NCBI RefSeq assembly: GCF_032452875.1
Contig: NW_026893843.1
Coordinates: 62,001-126,000, forward strand
DNA: 64,000 bases
Source: Bos javanicus
Lineage: Eukaryota > Chordata > Mammalia > Artiodactyla > Bovidae
Reading direction: 5' to 3'
The translations under genes and the position numbers were made by a program. The first letter of the stretch is position 1. Each line of letters starts with the position of its first letter. The notes beneath the pieces were generated by a model, which made no database searches, was not told where the DNA came from, and saw only the letters and a program-made list of their open reading frames with translations. Positions 21,996-33,837 of this stretch are shown in pieces.

Positions 21996-24796
21996 AAGCC
22001 ACTATTCAACTATGTTTTGGGGGCATTTTATGGCCATTGTGTCCAATGGGGCTGGGAAAACTCATTCCCTGGTCTAGGGAATATTCCATTGACAGGCCCC
22101 TCAGTGTACTATTATTGGACCAGGCCTTGTGAGAGCAAATGTTTCTGGATTATATCTGTGTTACTAACCTCTTGGTCCAGGAAAATATTCCCTCTTGTTG
22201 CTACTTTCCATATCTAGGGTTACATTAGTACAATCATTGGCCTCATATGGAACTGCATATCAGCATTTTAACACAGGCTCAGTCACACATTTGGTAAGGT
22301 AAGAATCTTCTGGAACAAGTGACATAGAAAATAAAATAGCTATAGGTAGAAGTTATTAGTGAAATCATAAGTAAGAATTATAAGTCAAGAACTTCCATTA
22401 GGTATAGCCCAGTATACCTCAGGTCATCTGACTTCATTTGTTAAATGACTATAGCCTTGTGTTAACCTCCTAATTATACACCATGGAGCATCTGATCTTT
22501 AACTGAAGGCTGGTTACTGAGATAAGCTTTAGAAACAAACTTAAAGTGTCCTTTTTAATAATTTAATTAAATTTTTGAGCAATATAACATAACAAGGAGC
22601 TATCTCAGGAGTCTTAGTAAACAAAACTAGAAACTTAGTTTAACAATTAGCAAAACTTGATATTCAGTGAAACATGATTTTTTTTCCATTATAAGGGCTT
22701 TAACCCTGGTACCAGAGAAGGTTTTAACCCATCAAATGAAAATGAGGTTTGTCAGGGAGCCAGGGAAAGCTGAGGAGCCATCTTGGATTTCCCATAGCCC
22801 TGACTCTTTGATTTACAGCTATTGTTCACCCATTTTTAATTGCCTGATTTAGGAGTAGACTGTTGCCATGTTTTAAGGACATCAGGATAGCAAAAAATCT
22901 AACAGTGAGGGGTTAGTTTTTGTAGAAGCAGAATGAGCTTTTACATGTACCATAATCTTAAATAATGCTTATTTACCTTACCAAAGTCACAAAAAAATTT
23001 TAAAACAAATATAAATCACTCAGAGGCAAAGAAATTCATAATCTTTTATTGAAAGCTTCATTCTAAGAAAGCTTTTCTCTCTTAACATAGAGAGTAGACT
23101 AAATTCCAGTCTGTTACCAGTTTACCAGATAACAAACAAAAGTTGTTTATCAGCTAATCTTAGAAAAGTCTTTTCCATACACCTTGAAAAACTAGCAGTA
23201 TTTTTCTAAAGGCATGAGTGTGAAACCATAGAAGACATGTTTAAAATCTAATTAAAGTACAATTGACAAAGTAGCCTGGTCATTGCTGTGACTTGTAACA
23301 CTTTAACATGATAACTAGAATTATAACTGAAAACATTTTACCAGGACATATCAGATTTTCATGAATTTCACATAATTTTCCGAGATATTTATATAAGTAA
23401 CGTCAATATACAATATAACCTGAGAAGATTCCATCACTCCTCCAACAATACTTCGCATGTAATTTAACATGTCAAATGAACTCAGGTGGTTTAATAGCTC
23501 TTTTGGATGTCTCAGAGGCCCTCTGAAGCGTCCCAAAGTTAGCTAGAAGTCAAGTTATTTAGGAAGTTTTGTCGATAAATATTAAAAGGATTTATAACAC
23601 TCAATCAGATAGAATCATATATATCACTGTGAAACAATATATTCACTTAGCCAAAGTAGCCAAAGTAACAAAGAAGATTTCAAAGGTAAACATAGAAGAA
23701 ATCACTTCAGAGGTAAAGAAACTTAAAATCCATTATCAAAGGCAGTTCAATATTTCAAGAACACTGGTATTTATGCACAAAACTCTTCCCTTGGGGTCCA
23801 CTTTCCATAAAACCTTCTTATCACTTTCTGTGCCCATTTGTTCTCCCATCCTGAAACAGTCACCTGTAAGTCAGGCTAACTTCCTTTTCCCTTCATAAAA
23901 TGTAATTTCATTCCTCAAACCTTTTTTACTGAAAACATACATCCTACTTTCCTTAAGCAACCAAGAACTGACCTTTATGTTAGCATTCTATAGATTGGTG
24001 AACATAAATATCAGTGATAATTTCTTTAAAAATTTGCTTTCTTATAGAGAACATCTCAGGGTGGCACCAAATATTATTCATTAATAGTCCAAAATCTCTT
24101 TAGTTTCTGTGTAAGAGGAAGTTAGAGTTAAGTTATGACTATTTCAGAGTCTTATTTTATTTGGAAATGACCTAGCTATTCAATAAACTTCTGTCACTTA
24201 GTTTAGCAGAACCCTAGAAATTCAAGTTACCAAAATCTAGAGAGACTGTTTTAGACAGACATTTTTAAAGTATAATTATTCTCAATAGAGTTTATTTAAA
24301 AGCTCATATCTCATTTACATTTTTTTAAAGTTTCTTCACTTGAGGTACTTTCCTTTCTGACAAAATTGTAACAGATATATAAATATAACAATATTTAATT
24401 TATAGTAAACCTAGGCACAATGAAAATATTATGCTTAATGTTAATGGCTCTTAGACATGTCTATATTAGATTAGCAAACAAACATTAATGCTAGATACTT
24501 AATATTGAATATTTCCCAGTTCACATGAATCTGAAATTCATTTAGGTTAATTTCTTTTATATTTAGAATTGTCTGATTTGTAAGCACTTACTTTTCTTTA
24601 GCCCAATTAAATTAGAACTCACTTACAAGTTCAGCAATATTATTAAAAAAAAAACAACAACCAAAAGACACACACTGAGATATACATAAATCCAGACAGA
24701 CAGACAAAGATCTCATAGTTTTCCACTTGATATTTAAAATGTCTCTTTGACATCCCCTCCTTTTTTTTTTTTTTTTTTAAGTTCTAATTTGCCCAA
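21996..24796. other. About 2.8 kb of unrecognised DNA within the provirus
   Basis: AT-rich, with no long frame on either strand and no motif I can assign to gag, pol or env. The longest frames (23,569-23,898 plus; 23,351-23,536 minus) are short and featureless. It may be the interior of the element that owns the LTR-like repeat at 21,770. A T-run lies at 24,763-24,778. Confidence 0.4.
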
Positions 24797-25069
24797 GGCT
24801 GAGAAGGCAATGGCAATCTCCAGTACTCTTGCCTGGAAAATCCCATGGATGGAGAAGCCTGGTAGGCTGCAGTCTATGGGGAGGCTAGGAGTCGGATATG
24901 ACTGAGCAACTTCACTTTCACTTTTCACTTTCATGCATTGGAGAGGAAAACGGCAATCCACTCCAGTGCTCTTGCCTGGAGAATCCCAGGGATGGGGGAG
25001 CCTGGTGGCTGCCGTCTATAGGGTCACACAGAGTTGGACACGACTGAAGTGACTTAGCAGCAGTAGCAG
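24797..25069 (+). mobile_element. BOV-A2 SINE
   Basis: A full dimer in sense orientation. The first BovA monomer starts GAGAAGGCAATGGCA. A linker of CACTTTCACTTTTCACTTTC follows, then the second monomer, ending at GACTTAGCAGCAGTAGCAG. Confidence 0.92.
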
Positions 25070-25259
25070 AGGTCTCAGGCAAAGTGGGCTGAGACATGGA
25101 ATTTTTCAGGGACATGGAATGGGTTAACTTCAAGCTTTCCCTTAGGCAGACTTTTTAACAGACTAGTTTTTAATTGCATATGCAAAAAGAACCAGTTTTG
25201 AAGCATAGAGAAGAGTTTTTGATCCTTCAGGCTTTTGAATATAGAAGAAAGACCTAAAC

Positions 25260-25480
25260 CAAAGGGAACCTCAGAATCCTTTCCTAGAGATCATGTGGAT
25301 ATGACAGGTCGAGCTGGAGTAGTCTAGGAAATCTGACAGAGAGAGACAGAGGGCAAAAGGAGATAGGGAGGCAACAGAAAGACACATGCGGCATAAGTCC
25401 CTCAAATCTGGGGATTCTGACTGAGGGTCATGAAGGACTGAATAGAAGGAAATTCTGAGTCTTTTCCCTGCTTTTGGCAA
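25260..25480 (-). pseudogene. Gag relic, distal piece
   Basis: On the minus strand a short reading (CQKQGKDSEFPSIQSFMTLS) resembles the matrix-region pattern of gamma-like Gag that follows the segment at 26,555-26,998. The BovB between the two pieces would then have split the gag gene. Stops follow soon after. The match is by motif style only, so confidence is modest. Confidence 0.45.
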
Positions 25481-26545
25481 AAGCTAGCCTTTGACTGTGT
25501 GGATCACAATAAACTGTGGGAAATTCTGAGAGATGGGAATACCAGACCACCTGACCTGCCTCTTGAGAAACCTATATGCAGATCAGGAGGCAACAGTTAG
25601 AACCGGACATGGAACAACAGACTGGTTCCAAATAGGAAAAGGAGAACGTCAAGGCTGTATATTGTCACCCTGCTTGTTTAACTTATATCCAGAGTACACC
25701 ATGAGAAACTCTGGGCTGGAAGAAGCACAAGCTGGAATCAAGATTGTTGGGAGAAATATCAATAACCTCAGATATGCAGATGACACCACCCTTATGGCAG
25801 AAAGTGAAGAGGAACTAAAAAGCCTCTTGATGAAAGTGAAAGAGGAGAGTGAAAAATTTGGCCTAAAACTCAACATTCAGAAAACGAAGATCATGACATC
25901 TGGTCCCACCACTTCATAGAAAATAGATGGGAAAACAGTGGAAACGGTGTCAGACTTTATTTTGGTGGGCTCCAAAATCATTGCTGATGTTGATTGCAGC
26001 CATGAAATTAAAAGACACTTACTCCTTGGAAGGAAAGTTATGAGCAACCTAGATAGCATATTCAAAAGCAAAGATATTACCTTGCCAACAAAGGTTCGTC
26101 TAGTCAAGGCTATGGTTTTTCCAGTGGTCATATATGGATATGAGAGTTGGACTGTGAAGAAAGCTGAACACCGAAGAATTGATGCTTTTGCACTGTGGTG
26201 TTGGAGAAGACTCTTGAGAGCCCTTTGGACTGCAGAGAGATCCAACCAGTCCATTCTAAGGAAGATCAGACCTGGGTGTTCATTGGAAGGAGTGATGATG
26301 AGGCTGAAACTCCAATACTTTGGCCACCTTGTGAGAAGAGTTGACTCATTTGAAAAGACCCTGATGCTGGGAGGGATTGGGGGCAGGAGGAGAAGGGGAC
26401 AACAGAGGATGAGATGGCTAAATGGCATCACCGGCTCAATGGACATGAGTTTGGGTGAACTCTGGGAGTTGGTGATGGACAGGGAGGCCTGGCGTGCTGC
26501 AATTCATGGGGTTGCAAAGAATCAGAGTCGACTGAACTGAACTGA
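25481..26545 (+). mobile_element. BovB LINE, 5'-truncated, inside provirus gag
   Basis: A 1.06 kb sense BovB from RT motif A onward (GCCTTTGACTGTGTGGATC). Frames 25,533-25,919 and 25,938-26,540 carry GERQGCILSPCLFNL and YADD. One stop at 25,917-25,919, with no frame change, separates the two. It ends in ACTGAACTGAACTGAA at 26,545. Confidence 0.95.
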
Positions 26546-26554
26546 ATGTGCCAT

Positions 26555-26998
26555 TCAGAGGCCATATTGTCTTTTTTGTGGGGGGTCCCCCAGTTTGTAT
26601 TGGAGCCAGGCCTTTTGCAGGGTCAAAATTTTCCAGTTTCTGAGAATATAGCCAAGGGGTGAGTCTGAGAGAGGCTCCGGGAACATAGCAGAACACACTT
26701 TTAGCCTATGTACCGTGGAATGTGGGTACTGAGCGTCACTGGCTGACAGAAAGGTGTCCCGTTTGTCCCAGTGATCTCTGCATGAGACTAATGGCACAAA
26801 AATGGCTGACCATCCCAACAGTCGCGTCCACAGAGGTGACCCCTGAGAACGGTTGCAAGTAAGGCACCATGTGACCCGGGCAGAGAAAGACAGAGATTCC
26901 TGGGAGCAACCAGTTGACTTGCCATTTAGCGATTTCCTGAAACGTGGAAGGCACTCTTGGGATGGTTCAGAGGCTACACCTAGGCTCCTGTAAATCAA
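26555..26998 (-). pseudogene. Gag (matrix region) relic of the endogenous retrovirus
   Basis: A minus-strand open frame of 147 codons. Its C-terminal part reads SPLGYILRNWK and then WLQYKLGDPP, a pattern typical of the N-terminal (matrix) part of gamma-type retroviral Gag, which normally gives membrane targeting. It lies about 500 bp inside the 5' LTR, the expected place for gag. Its own start is uncertain and a BovB interrupts the downstream part. It is a fossil and not a working gene. Confidence 0.65.
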
Positions 26999-27502
26999 TC
27001 TGGACTGAAAGGAAAAGAAGTGAAAGTGACAGGGAAGAAGGATGAGAAATCAGCCTTACAATCCTATCAGGAAGGTGGTGGCCAGGGGACAATGATCTGT
27101 TTTGCTTCAACTACTATGTACCTGACATGGTGCACAGAAGTTGTCTTGCTGGGGGCGGATGCCCTTGTGGCCTGATCGGTTCTGTGTCCCCCTCATCCTC
27201 GCACAGGTGTCTTCATGTGGCAGGCACCCTAATGGCTTTTAAGTGCCTGACCCATGCACACAATATTGGTTGGCCTAGTCCTCAGTTGGAGAGAAGAAAA
27301 AGGAGAGACCCTTACCCATTCAGGGGGCAGCTACCAGGGCTCTGTGAGCAGTGGGGCCTTTGGAACACACCAGAGGGAAACCATGGCCAGGGTTCCTCAG
27401 TTGCTTCCACAGCACTCAACTGTTCTCAGAGGGTCCCTATGAGAAAGGAGAAGTGAGGAGGTGGGGAAAAAGACCCCAAGTCCCTGTATGGGCCACAAAA
27501 AC

Positions 27503-27921
27503 TGTCATGGTGTGGGCGCGAGTTGGAAAAGAATTTCCAGACAATAGAGTGAGAGGGAAATAAAGTTTATTAGAGTGGGAGACGCTGTTAGAACAGCAGG
27601 CCAGCTCAAGGGAGAACCGAGGCTGAACACGGGTCCTTAATCCACTTTTATTCCCAGGGTACAAGGAGTGCGAAATGGGACTTGTGGGTCATTTGCTGAT
27701 TGGATGAGGCAGGTATACTGAGCGGGGGGAAGAGTAAGGCAAGTGCCTTCTCCCCTCCTATGGGGTAGGAGGGGAGACAGGTTATACTGCTCAGGAGGAC
27801 CTGAAATCCATTAATAGTTACAACATGGGGGAGGGAAGGACAATACGGGTCTGGTCTTTCTGTTCCTGCATTCCAGGACCCGCCTTGGTTTTATCTGCTC
27901 TTTCATCCTTGGTTTGCCACA
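27503..27921 (-). repeat. 5' LTR of the class I endogenous retrovirus
   Basis: Partner of 20,921-21,341 in the same orientation. By eye roughly one position in ten differs, including loss of the TATA box (minus strand AATAAAAG instead of TATAAAAG, near 27,645). Read on the minus strand it starts TGTGGCAAACC. The flanks at the two outer LTR ends (ATACT on the left, ATGCA on the right) do not give a clean target-site duplication. Confidence 0.85.
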
Positions 27922-29361
27922 ATGCAGCATTTGATGAACATTTCTGGAGTAAAATTTGTCATGGAGTATCACTCAATGCATAATGCATGAAATTATGGGT
28001 TTTAGGAAAGGATGGCGTAACATTGGTCATAGTATATTGTGAAATTTTAGTTATAAAATGCAGATGGATACTAAATATATAGTATGATAAAAAGTATGCA
28101 TATCTAGTGGCACCCAAATAAGCATTTATGAACCAGAAAAATTGAGAAAACTTTATCAAATATTACAAGAGGTTGATTATTTTCATATCATTTTTGAAAT
28201 TTATTATATTCTCATTTTGCATCTTTATTTTTCCTGATATATTTTAGCATGCAACAGTTGTTTTAGAAAAATCAGTTGTTACCATGAATTATACATATGC
28301 AAAAAAGAACACAGGGACATTTTTGGAGATTTTTGGATAGGTTTAGAACTTTGATTGTGGTAGTGGCATCATGGATATATACAGAAGTCCAAACTCATCA
28401 ATATGTACCAGTAAATGAGTGTAAATCTTCCTGTTTCAATTATATTTCAATAAAACTTTAGGGAAAAAAAAATAGTTCTTACCTTGTCAAGAATTCCCTT
28501 CACATTTTCAGATTTCATTTTGTTTCTAATGAACATAATAACTCCTATAATAGTGTTACACACTTATATATAAATGTTTCATTGTAAAAAATGCATCATT
28601 TTGTCCCTAATGGTTCCAGTCATAAAGCAATCAAGCACTTTTTTAGAAATAGTTTATTACCACATGCATATGTCTAGAGCATCACAAAGGAAGATTAAAC
28701 CATCATGCTCTTCACTGTCTGACTCCTAAGGGAAAAGATAACTAGCTTTAAAAACCTTAGCATTGCTACACTTAGTTTAAGAAATCTTTTCCTTGGAGAC
28801 ATACAAAATAATATTTCCTTGAAACTAGTCCACAGGGATGATGAAATTTTTCATTAACATCAATCCCCAGTATGTGAGGTACCTTGAAATTATTAATATA
28901 AGAGGAAAGGCATACTCTGCTCTGTTTACTTACATGGTAGAGCCCTGATGTTCTTTTTAGACAGAACTTCCAGGCAAAATTTACACATGATCAGCAGCTG
29001 AACAGAATTTCTATGTTGATTAACTTTTCTCTCAGAATAAAAAAAATGAATGCACTAAGAAGTCAAAAGAACTTACCTCAAAGAAAACAAATATTATATT
29101 ACAGAAATTTTTGACTGAGAAGATCTTCATATTTCATTTGTGAGCAAAATTTGAGATTGACATACTTCTAGACAGATAATATTAGAAGAAAATGATTTTT
29201 CACTAACTTTGCCTCTTGGTAAGTACTAGTCTCAAAATTAGAAGACTTTTGTTAGGTTCAAATATAATAAGGAATTATCAGAAGTCTCTGCATACAGGTA
29301 CCATTTTTTAAATGATATCTGTATCATTTCTTACAGATATCATTTAAATGATTTCTATATC
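27922..29361. other. Left part of duplicated unit A
   Basis: No gene. Sequence from about 28,030 is related to 37,800 onward. For example, TAGAGCATCACAAAGG (28,675) and CTCCTAAGGGAAAAGA (28,724) recur at 38,146 and 38,197. It is the upstream flank of the OR8H-like pseudogene. Confidence 0.65.
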
Positions 29362-29474
29362 GAGTCTGAGTGAACTCCAGGAGTTGGTGATGTACAGGGA
29401 GGCCTGGCGTGCTGCGGTTCATGGGGTTGCAAAGAGTCGGACATGACTGAGTGACTGATCTGATCTGATCTGAT
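29362..29474 (+). mobile_element. BovB 3' tail fragment
   Basis: The last 110 bp of a BovB (GAGTCTGAGTGAACTCCAGG to (CTGAT)n). A segment of about 32 bp, ATCATTTCTTACARAT...TTTRAATGATT, occurs on both sides (29,329-29,360 and 29,475-29,507). It is a plausible long target-site duplication. Confidence 0.85.
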
Positions 29475-29868
29475 ATCATTTCTTACAAATAGTATTTGAA
29501 TGATTACTTACTTTATTATTTCTTCTTCTTACCCTAAGAAGTTCCAGGACTTGTAGATCCAGAAACATAAAATTTGTGCAATCAAGGTCTGCAAGGAAAT
29601 TGTTAATTTTAGAAGTTTTATTTTAATAGTCAAATTAGGAAAATGCATATTTTGAAAATTAATATGAATATGAAGCTATAATTTTGATACTCTTTACAAC
29701 TAAAAAATCAAGAGGTTGATATTTATTTTCCATTAGTATTAAATAATATTTTAATATAGTGAACAGTACGTGATACATTAAAACAATTCTAACACTGGTC
29801 CTTTTATATCTAGCATTTATTTTCAGGTTTACTGAAATTAATTTTAAATAGTAATAGAGTGTCATGTG

Positions 29869-30142
29869 GAGAAGGCAATGGCACCCCACTCCATACTTTT
29901 GCCTGGAAAATCCCATGGACAGAGGAGCCTGGTAGGCTGCAGTCCATGGGGTCGCTAGAGTCGGACACAAGTGAGTGACTTCACTTTCACTTTTCATTTT
30001 CATGCACTGGAGAAGGAAATGGCAACCCACTCCAGTGTTCTTGCCTGGAGAATCCCAGGGATGGGGGAGCCTGATGGGCTGCCATCTATAGGGTCGCACA
30101 GAGTCAGACATGACTGAAGCGACTTAGCAGCAGCAGCAGCAG
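29869..30142 (+). mobile_element. BOV-A2 SINE
   Basis: A full sense dimer ending in (AGC)n. It is flanked by AGAGTGTCATG and AGAGTATCATG. It is absent at the matching place in unit B. Confidence 0.93.
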
Positions 30143-30357
30143 AGTATCATGAGCATACTCTCTGGGATCAATCTATCTTGGTAGAATTACAGAGAAAACA
30201 TGAAATAGCCCTGACTGAAAAAATTACCTAAATTCTCTGTGCACTTTTTCTCACTTAAAAAATGTGGGTAATACCTATGATGTAATATTCTAATGAGAAT
30301 TAAACATTTTAACAAAGGGAAATGATGTTAGGGCTATCCTAATTGTTTTAGATATAT

Positions 30358-30735
30358 TCAGTTTAGTTCAGTCGCTCAGTCGTATCCGACTCTTTGAGAC
30401 CCCATGAATCGCAGCACGCCAGGCCTCCCTGTCCATCACCAACTCCCGGAGTTTACCCAAACTCATGTCCATCGAGTCGGTGATGCCATCCAGCCATCTC
30501 ATCCTCTGTTGTCCCCTTCTCCTCCTGCCCTCAATCTTTCCCAGCATCAGGGTCTTTTCAAGTGAGTCAGCTCTTCGCATCAGGTGGCCAAAGTACTGGA
30601 GTTTCAGCTTCAGCATCGGTCCTTCCAAAGAACACCCAGGGCTGATCTCCTTTAGGATGGACTGGTTGGATCTCCTTGCAATCCAAGGGACTCTCAAGAG
30701 TCTTCTCCAACACCACAGTTCAAAAGCATCAATAG
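30358..30735 (-). mobile_element. BovB LINE, 3' end
   Basis: An antisense copy with its tail at the left (AGTTCAGTCGCTCAGTCGTA). It is 5'-truncated at CAAAAGCATCAATA. It is absent from unit B, where the flank runs on near 40,800. Confidence 0.93.
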
Positions 30736-30967
30736 ATTAGTGTTTATTATATTATATCCAAATGTCAGTTTATACCTGTTTCTATATTTATATATTTGGC
30801 AATCAAATTAAGATGTTTCTCTTCATACTTTGTACACACTTCATCATTATCACATCCTAGAAGCACTAACATAAATCTGTCATGTCATTAATGAAAATGC
30901 AAACTTTTTGAAGAAATTTTTCCTGAGTATCAACTTTGATCTCAACTGTTTGGAGCATTTGAACACC

Positions 30968-31917
30968 ATGGGCAGAAGGAATATCACACAGGTGTCTGAC
31001 TTCATCCTCATGGGACTGACAGACTCTGAAGAGATCCGGCTGGTTCTCTTCACCCTCTTTCTCCTGCTGTACCTGATCACTGTGCTGGGGAAGGTGGGGG
31101 TGATCCTGCTAATCTCCCTGGATTCCCAGCTTCACACACCCATGTATTTTTTCCTCAGTCACTTGTCATTTCTTGATCTCAGTTACTCAAGTGTCATCAC
31201 CCCTAAAACTTTAGACAATTTACTGACTTCCAACAAATATGTTTCATACCTGAACTGCTTCATCCAGTTGAATTGCTTTGTTTTCTTGGGTGTCACTGAA
31301 TGTTTCTTTCTCTCCTCCATGGCCTATGATCGCTATGTAGCTATCTGCAGCTAGGTCTGTGTTACCTGGTTGTTATATCCACCAGACACTGCTGCTCCCT
31401 ACTTTTTGAATCTTATTTGATTGGCTTTATGGACTCCTTTGTCAATGTGCTTTGCATGAGCAGATTGCATTTCTGTGGCTCCAATATAATCTATCACTTT
31501 TTCCGCAAAGCACCCCCAATTTTAGCCCTGTCATTCACTGACATACATGACATTGAAATCATTATATCCATTTTTGCTGGCTCCACTCTACTGGTGTCTT
31601 TTATCATTGTGTCTGCATCCTATGTGGCCATCTTGTCTATCATCCTGAAAATTACTTCCACTTCAGGGAAGCAAAATGCCTTCTCTACTTGTGCCTCCCA
31701 TCTCTTGGTGGTCACCATCTTTTGTGGTACTACAATTTTTACTTATGTAAAACCAAGTAAGTCCTACTCTTTGGGAAAGGATCACGTGGCTTCTGTGTTT
31801 TATACTATTGTCATCCCCATGCTGAATCCACTCATATATAGTCTTCGAAACAAAGAAGTGAAAAATGCTCTCAGACGAGTCATGCAGAAGAGAAAAGGCC
31901 CAAAACAATTAAAATAA
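30968..31917 (+). pseudogene. OR8H-like: OR8H-like olfactory receptor pseudogene, copy A
   Basis: A class II odorant receptor of the OR8H type, normally a G-protein-coupled receptor of olfactory cilia, here broken. The start MGRRNIT at 30,968 matches OR8H N-termini and carries an N-glycosylation site. Next come TM1 (TVLGKVGVILLI), TM2 (HTPMYFFLSHLSFLDLSYSS) and MAYDRYVAICS at the end of TM3. A TAG follows at 31,352-31,354. A small insertion within the next 20 bp shifts the frame, and coding similarity resumes for TM4-TM7 (the open frame is 31,417-31,917). The rest has KQNAFSTCASH and PMLNPLIYSLRNKEVKNAL. Lys replaces the near-invariant TM1 Asn. Extracellular loop 2 has HFFRKAPP and LSFTD, so two usual cysteines are lost. 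The total span is near the normal length of about 310 codons. It is non-functional as it stands. Confidence 0.88.
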
Positions 31918-32322
31918 CAGTGATGATAAATTTTAAAGCTCATTTTTTCCCATTCCTATAGTGTATTTCCTTGCTTTCTCTACAGAAACAAATAGAATTA
32001 TTTATATTTATTATGTATTTATGTTGTTGTTGAACCATCCTGCTTGATTGAATATAATGCCAAATATTTCTAAGACTATTTCTTTAGAAATCTACATTGT
32101 AACTGGAAATCATGAACCATGTTAAACCATGATCTATGTATATTCATTTTTAAAGGCAACTGGTTTGCAAAATGAAAGATTATAGTTTTCATCTTTTAAA
32201 TTATATCATACAAGTTCACATGCATAATCCAACTTCCCAGAATTTTATGATGGAAAATAGCTCAGTTTTGGGAATTATAAACTATTTTGGAAATTATTTC
32301 CTTTACCTTCTGTAGAATCAAC
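31918..32322. other. 3' flank of OR8H-like copy A
   Basis: Homologous to 41,998-42,407. No separate gene. Confidence 0.7.
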
Positions 32323-32577
32323 GTAGCAGAGTGATTATGAGCACTTGCCCAGACCCAACCAACCATTCCAGAATTTAGATTCTAGATCTGCTGCACTTTT
32401 ACTTATATAACCCTTTAAAGCATTGCTGAAAGTTTAAGTTTAAAGTTTCCTCAAGAAAAAAAGTAATTTATCTTGCTCAAGATAAATAATAATTCCAGGT
32501 CTATAAATATTCTGTAAAGATTAAATCAGATAATGATGGCATTTAAGGACATACTAATAAACGGTGGCCATTATTGC
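32323..32577 (+). mobile_element. MIR SINE (ancient), shared by both duplicated units
   Basis: It follows the MIR layout: GCAGAGTGATTATGAGCAC at the head, then the central core, TAAAGATTAAATCAGATAATG, and ACTAATAAACGGTGGCCATT at the end. The matching copy in unit B (42,408-42,862) is interrupted by a Bov-tA. Confidence 0.75.
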
Positions 32578-33642
32578 TTGAAAACTCATAACCCTGCAGT
32601 ATTTTATATGTACAAAGGCTTTTTCTTATCGAATATACATTTTTTATTAATTACTTTTGATTGATTTGGTTATTTTCTACATTACAATGAACTGAATCAG
32701 GTAGATATATACACATTCCATCCCTCTTGGATTCAACCTCCCCCCAAAGGAAACATTTTAAAAGGCTTACTTCTGTGACATGTCAACAAGCTTCAGTACA
32801 CTGCTTATTCATAGAAATTCTATGTACTTTAAGACCTCATTGCTTTTCTCCTTATTTCTATTGGTTTGACATGATTATTAAAAATATTTTTTTTACTTAA
32901 ATGCTTGTCTAATTTGTACTAATATTTTTAGCAAAGACAAGTTGTAAAGCTACTAAATTACAATGAAATCAGACATAAAGCAACCTATTAGCTTTAATCA
33001 GATAGGGTGTTAAAATTTTCTTTATTTAAAAATTTTGTACATTACCTTTCATTTTCTCTACATTACCTTTCATTTTCTCTACATAAAGCATAAGAATATA
33101 TTTTAAATTTTCCAAATATTTCATAATTTTCTATACTTTTGTAATTAAATAGATCATTATATTCAAATAATAATGATTATAAACATTTTTTTAAATTTAT
33201 ATTGGTTTCTATCTAAAATGGTGTTTGTTTATTTTTTTTTTTAAAAATTTTTTTAAAAAGTACTTTTTTAAATGTTAAAATTCAAACTCTCTTTTAGGAA
33301 ATAAAAGTTTAAATTATTTTTACTAATTCAAAACTCTAGACAAATTTGTTTGTCTTGCATTATTTCCCCCTACTTTATTTTAAAAATTCCCTTTCATATT
33401 TGAATGCCATGAAATTATCAAGACTTATTTTTGCTCTGATATTCATGTATTCTAGACTTTATATTTCCAGCTATTGTTATTTGCTTTCACTTGCATTTGT
33501 TTAAGAATAACGTTTTGGCTCCTCTCTCCTCTTTCAAAAGCATATTATCTCATTTTATTTTTATGGGCATTTTTAATTTTTCTAGTCTATTTGACAAGCT
33601 ATGACTTTACTTTGATATCAAGGTAAAGGGATGCATTTTTGC
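32578..33642. other. AT-rich distal flank, unit A
   Basis: About 32,640-32,760 looks like an antisense old L1 3' UTR (ACAATGAACTGAATCAGGTA). A 21 bp unit, CATTACCTTTCATTTTCTCTA, occurs twice in tandem at 33,040-33,081. Nothing else recognised. Confidence 0.45.
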
Positions 33643-33757
33643 AGTGGTTGTTGTTCAGTTGCCAATTCGTGTCCAACTCTTTGAGACCCTATGGACTGTA
33701 GCACATCAGGCTTCCCTGCCCCTCACCATCTCCCAGAGTTTGTCCAAGTTATGCAGT
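33643..33757 (-). mobile_element. BovB/BovA tail fragment
   Basis: Antisense tail sequence (GTTGTTGTTCAGTTGCCAAT, then TCCCTGCCCCTCACCATCTC) without a head. It is diverged. Confidence 0.75.
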
Positions 33758-33837
33758 GAGGTATAGCATAAAACAGAAAAATTTAATTTCTTAATCCCTA
33801 TACTGTGTCTTTCTAAATTCAAAGAATTGATAACTTT

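Larger units (their letters stand above)
21342..27502 (-). mobile_element. Internal region of a degraded gamma-like endogenous retrovirus
   Basis: DNA between the two LTRs, on the minus strand. Gag and Env traces are present at opposite ends in the expected order, but no pol was recognised. Much of the middle is occupied by other sequence: an LTR-like repeat (21,770-21,995), about 2.8 kb I cannot identify (21,996-24,796), a BOV-A2 and a BovB. A primer-binding-site-like sequence lies next to the 5' LTR at about 27,476-27,495. On the minus strand it reads TGGCCCATACAGGGACTTG. This resembles a decayed tRNA-Lys type site, but the tRNA assignment is uncertain. Every recognisable gene is broken and there is no coding capacity for a virus. 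Confidence 0.75.

Noticed and set aside
31417..31917. Open frame with an ATG that could be a separate short OR gene
   Set aside because: It is TM4-TM7 of the same OR8H-like copy that starts at 30,968. The ATG is internal, and the break is a frameshift.
33040..33081. Two 21 bp tandem units, considered as a possible array
   Set aside because: Only two copies with no spacers. This is a simple tandem duplication and not a CRISPR or satellite array.
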